Shown here: positions 25,101-37,100 of the stretch, one piece after another
How positions within the stretch are numbered: the stretch's first letter is position 1
Layout of the letters: each line of letters opens with the position of its first letter
Origin: Allokutzneria sp. NRRL B-24872
GTDB taxonomy: Bacteria; Actinomycetota; Actinomycetes; Mycobacteriales; Pseudonocardiaceae
DNA: 64,000 nt
Assembly: GCF_002155965.1 (NCBI RefSeq)
Contig: NZ_MUMH01000137.1
Span: 21,026-85,025 of the forward strand
Direction of reading: 5' to 3'
Made by a program: the position numbers and the translations under genes
Notes under the pieces: model-generated
The model's input: the letters and a program-made list of their open reading frames with translations, nothing else
Database searches by the model: none
What the model was told of the DNA's origin: nothing

Positions 25101-28100
25101 GCTCTGCGAGTACTTGTCGACGAACTCCTGATCGTTGATCAGCTGGGCGATGGTCTCGCCCGTCCACCGCACCCGCGTCTCGAAGTTCCTGCGCTCAGTG
25201 GTGGTGAGCTCGTGCAGCTCCTGGTAGGGCAGTGCGTCGGGCAGCGCGACGCCGAAGGTCTCGGTCGCCGCCGCCAGGCCCTTGCGGGTGGTGAACGTGG
25301 TGTCGGTGATCTGCTTGTTGGTCGGGCCGATGCCGCCGCGCCAGCTCGAACGCAGCCTGCGGGCCGCGTTGCCCGCCTCGGTGTTCTTGCCCGCGTAGGA
25401 GTACCAGGTGGTGATGCCCGCCAGGGACGACCACAGTGCGACCGCGCCCACGCCGACGACGAACGGCAGTCCGACCCACGCGCCGAACAGCAGCGAGACC
25501 CCGACGCCGAGGGCGGTGCCCAGGATGTTGCCCGCCTGGTAGAGCAGCGTCGCGTTGACGTCGACCTTGATCGGCGGGACCTGCGGGACGTAGTTGGCCA
25601 CCTCGGCGAGCAGGATCTCGCCGAGCGCGGTGTCGATCTCCTCGGTCGTCGCTCCCTTGCGGACGTCCAGCACCAGCTGTCCGCGCTCGACCCAGCCGTC
25701 CTTGGCCACGTCCGAGCGGCGCACCGCGGGCCCGTCCGCGACGTCGACCACCCGCAGCTGCAGGGTGAAGCCGGGGCGGAACAGCCGCAGCGGCCCCGAC
25801 GTCCAGGACACGTTGAGCTGCGTGGTCAGCGCCGGGTTCGCCGCGTCGTGCTGGCTGGGCAGCGAGTGCTGGCCGAAGGCGAAGCTGACGTCGTCGACCG
25901 AGATCTCGGTGATCTGCTGGACCTTGATCTTCTTCAGCGTGTCGTTGAGCCTGCCGCGCACGTCGGTGTTCTTGGCGTAGTTCTTGGTCCCCAGCAGCCG
26001 CAGCGTCCTGGCCATCTCCGGGACCGGGTGCTCCTCCAGCCGCGACATCTCGCCGACCAGCCGCAGCCCGGCCAGCGTGTTGGGCAGCCCGCGGAAGCGC
26101 GGGTGGTTGGTGAGGATCTTCTCCAGCCAGCGCATGCGCTTCGGCGAGCCCTTGACGACCTCGTTGAGGCCGAAGCCGTGCCGTCGCCCGTCACCGTTGA
26201 TCAGGGTGCGCAGCCGCAGGTCGACCTGGGCCAGCTCGGCGGCCGTGCGACGCGCGGCCGCCGGCTTCGTCGAGTCCTCGCGCAGCCCGGCGAAGTCGGC
26301 GGCCCTGCGGCCGTCGAAGCCCGCCGCCCGCAGCGCGGTGACGAGCTGCCGGTGCTGGTTCAGCAGCGCGAGCAGATTCTCGGCGGCCTCGATGTCGCTG
26401 GTGGCGACCTTCTCCATGCCGGGCCAGCGGCCGGGCTTGGGCTTGGCGGCCAGCACCGACACACCGGTGTCGTGCTTGATGCCCAGCGTGACGTCGCCGG
26501 CGACGAGCATCACCGGGTTGGCGGCGTGCAGGTCCTCCAGCAGTTCCGCCTCGCGCTGGACCCGGGTCAGGGCCCGGTTCAGCGCTGCGAGGTGCTTGTC
26601 CGCCTCCACGCGAACCTGGTCCGCGCGCGCGGTGGTCTCCTCGGAGAAGGCCCGCAGCCGCTCGGAGGAGATCTCCTGGCCGAACAGCCGAGGAGTGACG
26701 TTGCGCTTCTCGGTCTCCGCGGCGGCCATGGCCTGGTAGGACCAGGCCAGCGCTTCGAGGTCCGCGTCGTGGGCCTGCGCCAGCAGGTCCCTGCGGGACT
26801 CCGCCACGTCCATGAGCACGGCGAGCGCGTCGGTCAGCCGCCGGTACCGGTCGGAGAGCCGGATCTGCGCGGTGGCCAGCCCCGTCTCGCTCGGCTTGGA
26901 GTGCACGTCCACCAGGGCGTCGGTCTGCTCGGCCAGCAGCACCGCGTCCTCGAAGAGCTTGGTGACGACCCGCTCCTCGGCGAGGATGTTCTCCGTCGTG
27001 GTGGCTTCGCCGCCGGCCAGTGCCGAGCTCTCGCGGAACTCCTCGACGGCCTCCATGAGCTGGCGCAGCTCGCCGAGCACCTTGCCGTCCGCGTCGAAGT
27101 CCTGCGCCGACGTGATGATCACCGCCGGGGTGGCCGCCCGCTTGGGCACGACGGCGAGGGCGTTGGCCGCCTCCTCCGCCTCCTCTGCGGCTTCCGCTTC
27201 CGCCGCGTCGGCGTCGGCCTCGGCGAGAGATTCCTGCTTGGCCTCGTCGATCTCCTGCTGCCGCTTGGCCTCGGCCGCCTCGGCCTGCCTGCGGGCGTCG
27301 TCCTCCTCCGCGGCGCGCTGCTCGCTCTGCTGCACCTGCCGTGCCCGCAGGCGCTGGTTGACCAGCTCGTTCGCGGACAGACCACTGCCGCCGTTGCCGT
27401 TGGCGGTGAGCCAGGACGTGGGGACGAAGTCCGGAAGCTGGTGGAACGCCGACTCCAGGGACCGGAACAGCATCAGCTGCTGCCCGACGGTGTTGCGCGG
27501 CAGCGGCGGCACCACCAGCTGGACCGCTCTCGCGTCCTCGGTCAGCACCAGCTGCGGTGCGTCGACGGTGCCGTCGATCACCACGAGGACGTCCACAACG
27601 GACCCGTTGACGAGGTGCGCCTTGACCCGGACCGGGGTGTCCTCGGTGACGACCGCGCCGGGAACCTTGGCCGCCGCGATGCGCACGGCCTCGAGCTGCA
27701 ACACGGTGCTCGTACCACCGGCCCAGGTGCGCGCGCCGATCACCGGCACCGGAACGCCGGGGACGCCTCGACCGGCGTCATCACCGCCCGTGTCGGGCGA
27801 GGACCCGTCGTCGTAACCCAGCGCCGCGCGAAGGGCGGGCTCGGTGAAGAGCACCGGCATGAAGTGGCCGTTGTTGTGCAGCAGGACGGCGTCGGGGACG
27901 CCGGCGCGGCCGTCGTGCCTGACCACGCCCTCGTCGTCGACCACGGCGATGGCCAGGTCGTGCCGCGCCGCGATCATCCGCGTCATCGCCGCCAGCATCG
28001 GAGCGGTGAGCAGGCCCTTGGCGCCCCAGGTCGAGACCGCCTTGCTCTGCTGCGCCTCGCTGTGCAGGCCGGTGAGCGGAAGCAGCCGCCGCTCTCCCCC

Positions 28101-31100
28101 GGGCAGGCCGAGCTCGCGTTCCAGCTCGGCGCGCAGGTCCTGCGCCAGCGCGGTCGCGTCGTGGATGCCCGCCGCGGCGAGCTTGCCCGCGGGCAGCTGC
28201 CGGAAGACCGCCTCGAACACGTTGGCCGTGCCGTTGGGCACCCACGCCGTCAGCGCCTCGTTGAGCGAGAGGAACTCCAGCTGGGCCCGCGTCGGGACGT
28301 TCTTGTCCCCGGTCTGCTTGACCACGTCGGCGGTCGTCAGGGGGCCGGTGAACGTGGAGCCGGGCAGCTGGGAGGCCACCCAGGCCGCGGCGGGCGCGCC
28401 CCAGCGCGCCAACGCCTCGTCGATCGCCGTCCGGCCCGCCTGGTCCAGCGGGTTCGGGCCGCGGTAAGCGCGGTCCATTCGCAGACCGTGGTAGTAGCTG
28501 CGGACGATCTGCTCGACCGTGTCGGCCCTGGCCGCGCGGTCGGAGTCCAGCGTGGGCGCGGGGGTCTGCTCCAGTTGCGCCGGGCGGGTGTTCACCGCCG
28601 AGGCGAGCCAGTGCGGGTCCACCTCCAGCGCCAGCCGCCGCTGCGCGGGGTCGAACAGCCCGAAGTTCACCGCCAGCTCGGCGGCGAGATCGCGCAGCAG
28701 GCCCGACTCGTAGACGCGGATCGTGCTGGTCAGCCCGGCCTGGTTGAGGAGATGCCGGAAGCGCGCCAGCTCCCCTGGCGTGGCCTTGAACCCGAACAGT
28801 GGGGCCAGTTCGGCCAGCGTGAAGGCGGGCTCCCGCATCGGCAGCACCGAGACGGCCGACCGCAGCGCGGCGTCGGGGGAGATGCCCGCCTCGACGGCCT
28901 GCTGGTAGACCGCCACCAGGTCGAGACCGCCCGCGATGGCCCAGGTGACCGCCGTGCTGGTGGAGATGTCGGCGCCCTGCCACGCCTGCGCGAGCGCGCG
29001 CTGGAAACCGGGACGGATCGCGTCCCACTCCGCCCGCGCCCGCTCGGTGTGCTCGACCAGCAGCTCGGCCCGGGTGACGTCCGGGTCCTGAGCGACCTGG
29101 TGGAGCACTTCGTCGACGTCGACGCCCGCGAACGCGGCGTCGATGACGGCGGAGTCCCGTGCCTCGGCGACGACCGCGTCCAGCGGCTTGCCGATGGCGG
29201 AGGAGCGTTCCAGCATCTCGCTCAGGTCGATCCGCATCCGGATCGCGTCGCTGAGCGCGTCGAACTCCCGGATCAGCGCGCCCTCGGAGTCGACGTCCGT
29301 CGGCGCGCCCTGCGGCACGATCAGCTGGGCGAGCTCCGCGAACGGCGCTCCCTCGCCCTCGCGCACCACCGCGCCGTCCGGTGCCACCCGGAAGGTGGTC
29401 ACCGTGCCGTCGTTCTCCTTGCGCGACAACAAGATCTCAACGCGCAGCTGGTTGGCGACGCCGCGCGCGACCTGGATCGGGTCACCGGAGTGCCGCAGCT
29501 GTTCGGCCGCCAGCGCCGTGAGCGCCTTGAGCGAGGTGGCCGCGCCCTCCTGGCCCTTGGTCAGGCGGGTGAGGTTGTGCTCGACGCGCTGGAGGGACTC
29601 GCGCAGCTCGCTCTCGCGCGCCGCCGCGACCTCCCACGCCCCGACCACGGCGTCGAACTCGGTGCGCGCCCGCTCCATGCGCACGCCCTCGTTGCGCCGC
29701 ACCTGCTCCAGCGCGGCGTCCAGGCTCGCGACCCCGGTGCGGGGCAGCCGGTTGCGACCGAGCCGGTCCAGCATCCGGCGCACCGCCGAACGCTCCTTGG
29801 CGTTCGCGCCGTGCTCGGCGTAGGCGCGCTCGACGGCGGCCTTCCACGCCTCCTCCGCCGCGCGCAGCTCGGCGCGGGCCTCGGCGAGCGGTTCCCCGGT
29901 GGTGCGCTGCTGCTCGGCGATGGCGACCGCGTTGTCAGCGGCCTCGCGCGCCCGGTGGACCAGCGCTCGGTCGACCTTGTTGGGGTCGAGCCCGGCCAAC
30001 TGGGCTCGCGCGTTCACCATCGCGTCGGAGATCCGCTGGGCCCGCTCGGCCTGTTCGGCCGCACTGTCCAGCAGCGGGTCGCTGGCGAGCTTGACGAGCA
30101 TCTGCCCGCTGATGTCGGTGCGCTGACTGACCAGGACCTTGGCGATGTTGTCGGGAAGGCCGTCGAGGATGCCGTGGCTGACCGCCACGTGCGGGTAGTC
30201 GGTGTCCAGCGCCTTGGCCTGCGCCATGACGTCCGGCTTCGCCCTCGGGTCGCGGGCGTCCAGCGCCGCGCGCTTCTCCGCTGCCTCGGCCAGCAGGCGC
30301 CCCAGGTCGAACTCCCGCGCCTCCTGGTCGCGTCGGGCGAGGGCCTCGCGGACCGCCTCGCCGTCGTGACCCTGCAGGCCCAGCGCCACCAGCCGGTCCC
30401 ACGGTTTGGCCGACTCCAGCTCCTGCAGCAGTGCGGGCAGATCGCGTTCGTAGACCTTGAAGTTGAGCCAGCCGGTCGCGGCGTTGGGCCGGTTGCGCTC
30501 GCGGACGAGGATGTTGCTGTTGTTCACCTTGGTGGTGAACTCGCGCACGATGAGACCGGCGTGGAAGCGGGCCCGGACGTGCACGAGCGCGCCGAACTCC
30601 TCGGTCTTCTGGTCCCCTCGCGCTCCGGTGCTCGCGGTGATGCTGGCCTGGCTGCCCGCACCCGCCGACACCCCACCGGCGCCGTCGACCCCGAGGGCCT
30701 CGCCGAGCGCCTCCTCACCACCGAGGCCGAGCGGTGTGGTGCGCTGCCTGTTGATGGTGATGTCGGTGCCGGCGTCATCACGCAGGACCTGGCCGATACC
30801 GCCGTTGTCGGGCTGGTCGCTGACGACGTGCACGCCCGACACGTCGAACTTGGCGCGGACCTGGATCTTGTTGACGGCGAAGCCCGCACGCCCGCGCCTG
30901 CGCAGCATGTGCAGGTCGGAGCCCAGCTCCGCGCCGTCCTGCTCGTTGACCATCCTGGCCACCCGAGAGCCCAGCGCGGTGACCGAGGTCATCTGTTCGA
31001 TCGCTCCGCGCAACCGCCTGACCCGGGAACCGTAGAGGTCCGCCAGGAAGTCCGTGACGGCCTTCCTGACGGGCTCGTTCGTCACGTTGTCCACGCCGAC

Positions 31101-34100
31101 CCGGTCACCCGACGGGAACTCGGTGATCGACCGGTAGTCGACGTGCTCCGGTGGCGCCGGCCGTTCCCGCAGCAGTTGCCCATCGGAGACGTGCAGCCCG
31201 ATCGTGCCCTGCAAGACCTCCGTCGTCGTCCTCCCGCGCCTGATGCTGCGCAACAGGACGTTGTTCAACGGGCCGCGCTCGGTCCCGCTCCGGACGACCT
31301 TGAGCTTCACCTCGACGGGGACCTTCACGTCGTGCGCCCCGCGCCAGTCGAGCTGGGTGGTGGCGCGAGTGACGTTGCCCCGCTTGTTGTGCGTGGTGCT
31401 CGTGCCGATCTGGGTGCTCGCGGACAGGGCGTCCGGCCCGGTGTCGAGGACTCCCTCACCGGACAGTCCCGCGCCCACGCTGGTGCCCACGGTGGTGGAC
31501 GCGGACTCCTGGTTCACCTCGCGGATCTCGTTCTCCGTACCGCGCGCCTTCTGCTGGCCGACGACCTCCGCGTCACCGACCGGGCTCACCGAGATCGCCA
31601 GCTGGACGCGCTCGACCAGCCACGGGTACCTGGAGCTGACGGGTACCAGCACCTCGATCAGCGAGCGCTCGCTGTTGAAGGCGTCGTTGAGCAGCGCGTA
31701 CGGACGGTTGCCCGCGAGGCTGGTCTCCAGGGCGCGCTGCACGTTCGGGTGGGCGAGCAGGTTCGGCGCCGTCCTGGCGAGCAGGTCCCTGACCGCCTGG
31801 TCCAGCTGGACCTGCTGCGTGTCACCGCTGGTCGCGTCGGTCCTGGACATCTCGAAGGCGTAGACCGCCCGACTGCCACCCAGCGACTCGCCCTTGTCCA
31901 GGAACTGCGGCAGGCGCAGGGCACGCAACTCGGCCGATGCCTCGGGCGAGTGCTCGGCGACCGCGGCCACCACGTCCAGGACGTCTTCCGCCCCGGCGCG
32001 CTCGGCGGCGTCGTAGACCTCCTCCGAGGAGTAGCGCAGCAGCACATCGCGCAGCAGCTCGTGGTCGAGCTCCTCGCCCGCGTCCCGCTGAGCAACGGAG
32101 AAGCGGTGCACCGCCCTGGCCATGACGTTGCGGCTGATGTCGTTGTCGCCGTCCTGCCAGCGCCGGAAGGAGGTGGTCATGTACTCGGCTGGCAGGTCGA
32201 GCTTGCCGCTGGCGTAGGCGGCCACGAGATCGGACTCCGGGCTGACCCAGGTGATCTCACCGCGGTGCCAGACCGTGACCGTCTTCGAGGCGGTCACGGC
32301 GGCGGCGCGCTTCTTGAACAGGCCGCCCCGCAGCCGGTCTCCCACCGTCTGCTCGACGAGCTCGGCCTTGAACATCAGGCCGGTGCGCAGGTGCAGCCGC
32401 TGGTCGGCCTCGAGGTTGAGGATGTCCTGGCCGAAGGCCGCCGTCGTGCTCTGCGACCTGCTGGTGCCGACGGAACCGCTCACCGAGGGGCTGAGGCCCA
32501 CGTCGCCGCCGATGAACTCCGTGCCCTCGGTGACGCCGCCGTCGGAGCCGAGGCTCCCGCCCCTGCTGTAGCCGGAGCCGAGGCTGGTGTAGTTGAAGGA
32601 ACCGTCGGCCATCACCACGTTGCCGCTGACGAGGCCGAGCACATCGGTCTCCAGCGGCACCGCGGAGATCTTCAGCGCGTAGCGCTTGTGCGTTCCGAGA
32701 CCGCCGAAGCTGCCCAGCTGGAACAGCTGGTCGCTGGTGCTGCCGCTGAGGATGTAGTCGGTGATCGCCGCGTGCAGCGACCCCGCGCTGAGCTCGGCCG
32801 CGACGGCCTGCCGGTTCGGCGAGTCCACGCCGAGCAGCCGGCCCGCGCTGGCCTCCACCTTGGCGAGCAGCCCCTTGACCGAGACCGAGACGACCTTGGC
32901 GTCGTTGTCCCGGAACAGCTCCGGGTCGGTCTTCTCGGCCACCCTGACCGGTGCCTCGGAGTGGACGAAGCCCTCCGGCACGTAGATCTCGGTGCTGGCG
33001 TCGAAGGTGACCGAGCCGTCCCTGGCCGCGCCCGGCAGCGCGACCGCGCCCTTCGCGCCGTTGACCCGGACGACCAGCTTCAGCGGCACATTCCACCCGA
33101 GCACCGGGCTGTCGTTGTGGATGAGGTTGACCTTGACCTCGCCGTTGGTGACGGAGACGTTGGCGCTGACGTCCCTGCCGAAACCACCGCCGATGGCCCC
33201 GTTGCTGTCGATCGCGTCCAAGGCACCGGAGTGGTTGCCACCCAGCTGCTTCGCCTTGGTCTCGGCGCTGGAGACCGTCGTCGAGGCGTCGTGCCAGAAC
33301 ATCCCGTAGACATCGCGCGAGGTGTCAACACCGAGGAAGACGGCCTTGTCGTAGTCGGCGACACCGCCGATGACGATCTCGACGTTCTCCTCGGCGTAGC
33401 CCTTGAGCGGGTTCAGCCGCTTGACGGTGAGCCTGATCCCCTCGTGCATCAGCGTGGTGTAGTCGAGGGCCACCGCGGCGCTGGAGAGCTGGTCGGAGAT
33501 CATCGCCCGGTTCATGGCGAGCAGCAGCTGCGCGCGCGAGGTCAGCTGCGCGCGCGTGCCGGGGTCCATGTCCGAGGGGAAGCCCTCGCCCGGCACCACG
33601 AAGTCCTTCGTGGCCAGGGCCTCGACCAGCATCTTGTGCACCGGGGCCAGCAGATCGCCGTCGTCAGCGGTGCGGGGTGAACCGTCCCGGTTCTGCGCGG
33701 TCAGCCTGTCGATGGCCGCCATGCCGGGGCCGCCAGAGCGGAAGTGCTCCGGGAAGCGCACGTCCTCCGCCTCGGGGTCCTTCCTCGGCACGTTGCGCAG
33801 CGGCTTGCCGTCCGGCCCGATGAGGGCGGCGTCGACGGGCATGCCCGCCCGGAACGCTTCCGCGTCCGGCGTCTCGGTGTGCACCTTCACCGTCGTGGTC
33901 TGCGCGGCGACCTGCAGTTCCCTGCGATCCTGGCCGAGCAGCCGGACCGTGACCTCGGCATCGGTCAGGTGGCTGGCGACTCCGCCGCGGTAGCGGTCGA
34001 TCTGCAGCCACATGCCGGTGGAGTTGGTCGACAGACCGCTCTTGGTGGCCCGTTGCCACGTCCGGCTCAGCTTCGCGCGCAACGCCTTGGACGTGGCCTT

Positions 34101-37100
34101 GGCCTGTACGCCCGCCCCACGGCTCATGGAGACGCTGCCGTTGGAGCTGTAGGTGGTGTAGCCCCAGAACTCCAGGTAGGAGTTGGCGCCGTCGCCCATC
34201 AGCACGGCGGTGTCCATCAGCATCTTCGCCGAGATCTCGGCGAAGACCACCTCGTCGGTGTCGAGGACGACCGGCAGCTCGACGGAGGAGTTCACCGCCT
34301 TCTGCCACTCGGTCAGGATGTGCGGGATCGAGTCCTCGACCTGGGCGCGCAGTGCCGCGCGCCCAGTCGCGGACATCTCCTCGTAGCGCGAGCCCAGAGC
34401 CGTGCGCAGCTGCTCGACGACCATGTCGGTGATGCCGTCGCGGTCGGACAGCGCGCTGGCCTTGGTCCTGGGCATCTTGGCGTCGATGTGCCCGGGGTCG
34501 ACGCGGCGGCGCACGACGTCGGTGACGGGGCGCAGGTAGGACTCGTCGACCGACAGCCGCAGCGTGTTCGGTTCGTCCGCGGACCATTCCCGGTGCGGGA
34601 GCGCGTCGAAGCGCACCTCCGTCCCGTCGGCCCGGATCTCGGTGACGACGAGCGTGGCATTGCCCTCGAAGTAGGAGAACGGACCCTGGCTGCCCTTGAA
34701 CGCCCGGTAGTTCTCGCGGGTCGTCTGCCCGCCGACCTGCTGGGCCTGGCTCCACGACAGGACCCGGCCGAGGGTCACGTTGGCGATCTTGCTCAGCCCC
34801 GGCACGCCGGACAGCGTGTCGATCAGGGAGCCGAACCCGGCAGCCACGGTCACACCGAGCTTGCTGCCGCGCGCGAGGTTCATCGCCTGGCCCCACAGCC
34901 CGCGCGCGTACCTGCCGCGGGCCTGGTCGGCCATGACCACCCCGGAACGGACCTTGACCAGGTCCTCCAGGGTGAGGGCGATGCGGAAGCGCTTCGTCTC
35001 GCCCGTGCGGGTGGTCAGGGTCAGCACCTTGCCACCGGGGGAGGTGACGTCCGCCCAGTTGGCCAGGACCTTGGCTTCCAGCCTGCCGCGGGGGACGTCG
35101 AGCTGCTTCGCGTACTCGGCGATCCTGGGGATGCCGCTCATCACGCCGGCCTCGGTCAGCGCGGAGCGCGTGAGCTCGCCCGGAGCGACCGGCTGCCCGT
35201 CGAGGCCGAGCATCTCGCCGTTGGTGAAGAAGTCCAGGTCGGCGAGCGGGTCGAGCGTCGCGCCCTGCGCGGCAAGCTGCGCCTGGAGCGCTGCGGCCAG
35301 GGGGTCGTCGGGAGCGGACGGGGCGCCGAACTTCGCGCGCTCGTCGACGATCCGCTGGTGCAGCCCGTCAAGGGCCCGCTCCAGGACGGCCTGCTGCGCC
35401 GCGGCGTCAGTCGGCAGCAGTGGCATCCTCAGCCGGGTCGGGTCGTCCGGGTTCTTGCTCAGGAACAGGCGCGGGCTGTTGAGGTCCGGACTGGTCTCGA
35501 TCACCAGCGCGATGCGGCCCCCGCCGGGCGTCCTGAGGTGGAACTCGCCGAGGAAGTCCGGGCTGACGACCACCGGGACGGTGGGGGAGGCGTCGAGCGC
35601 TGCGACGACCGCGGGGTCGATCGTGGTGGCGGTGCCCTTCGCCCAGACGCCCGCGAAGCGCACGGTCGCGACCTCGAACGCCGTGTTGCCGGTGTAGGGC
35701 GGGCGCGTCGGGAGCACCGGGGCCGGGGGTGCGACCGGCACGGGCATGTCCGGCAGCGTGGGTGCGGTGCCGGTGAAGCGCACCGGCATGAAGTGCTCGC
35801 CCGTGCTCAGCAGCGCGACGAAGTGGCCGTCGCCGCCGAACCGGGTGAGGGCCGTGTCCCTGCCGACGACGAGGACGTCCAAGCCGTGGCGCGCTGCCAG
35901 CAGTTTGGGCATCTCCGTGCGGAGGGCGCCGCCGAGCTGGTCGTGGTTGCGCCAGTCGCCGAGCGCGCCCTGGCGCTGCGCCTCGCTGCGCAAACCCTCC
36001 ACCAGCGGGAACAGGGTGCGCTCGGCCGCGGGAAGACCCAGCTCAGCCGTCAGCGCGGCCATCATGTCCTTGGCCAGCTCCTCGGCGGTGAAGATGCCCT
36101 TGTCAGCGAGCGCGTCGGCCGGGAGCTGCTGGAAGATCGCCGCGAACGGGTTGATCGACCCGTTGGCCACCCATCCGGTGAACGCGTCGTTGTCGTGGAG
36201 GTAGCGCAGCTGCGTCGGCGTCGGGACGTTGTGGTCCCCGGTCTGCCGCGTCGGGTTCTCCATGGTGAAGTCGCCCGCGTACGCCGACCCGGGCAGCTGC
36301 GTCGCCACCCACGCCGCGTAGGGCACACCCCACCGCGCGAGCGCGTCGTCGATCCGCTCGCGACCGTCGGAGCCCAGGTCGTTCTCGCCGCGGTAGGCGC
36401 TGCCGAGAGGCAGGCCGTGGTAGTAGCGCCGGACGATCTCGTCGACGGTGCCCGCGCGCGCCTGCCGCTGGGCGGCGTCGTCGGCGACCAGCGGAGCCCT
36501 GCTGGGCTCGGCCGGGCGCAACCGCGCCGCGGAGATCGTGTGCTGGGGGTCGACCTCCAGCAGCTGCCTGCGCTGCCACGGCTCGAACAGGCCGTGGGTA
36601 ACGGCCATGTCCGCCGCGACACCGCGCAGCAGTGCCACGTCGTAGTTGTCGAGCGCGTCCGCCATGCCCGCCATGGCCAGCAGGTGCTTGAAGTCGGCCA
36701 GGTCCGCGGGCGTGTTCGCGAAGCCGAACAGCGCGGCCAGCTCCGCGGTCGTCGCCGGGCCCGCGAACATGGGCAGGGCGTTGGCGATGCTGCGCAGTTC
36801 GGCGCCTGGCGAGCTGCTCGTGTCCTTCAGCTGCAAGTAGAGGGAGCGGAGGTCGATGCGGTTGACGAGAGCGCGGATCACGTCCTGCTCGGTGATCCCG
36901 CCCTGGACCAGGGCCTGCGCGAATCCGTCGCGCATGCCGTCCCAACGCCGCTGGGCGGCCTCGGTCTTCTCGGCCAGCGCGTCGCCGCGCAGGTCCCCCA
37001 TCTCGATACCGCGCTGCTCCATGGCCGCCCGGCGCACCGCGGCGTCGGCCAGGACGCGGTCGACGTGCACGCCGTAGCGCGCGGCGGTGACCACAGCCGG

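Noticed and set aside
20829..33680. Plus-strand open frame of 4,283 codons, with similar long ones at 4281-10094, 10200-14516, 14529-18623, 33744-37298, 39456-44549 and 47511-55892
   Set aside because: All share codon boundaries with the minus-strand giant frame and translate to Arg/Val/Leu/Asp/Gly-rich sequence without domains. They are antisense shadows typical of GC-rich coding DNA.
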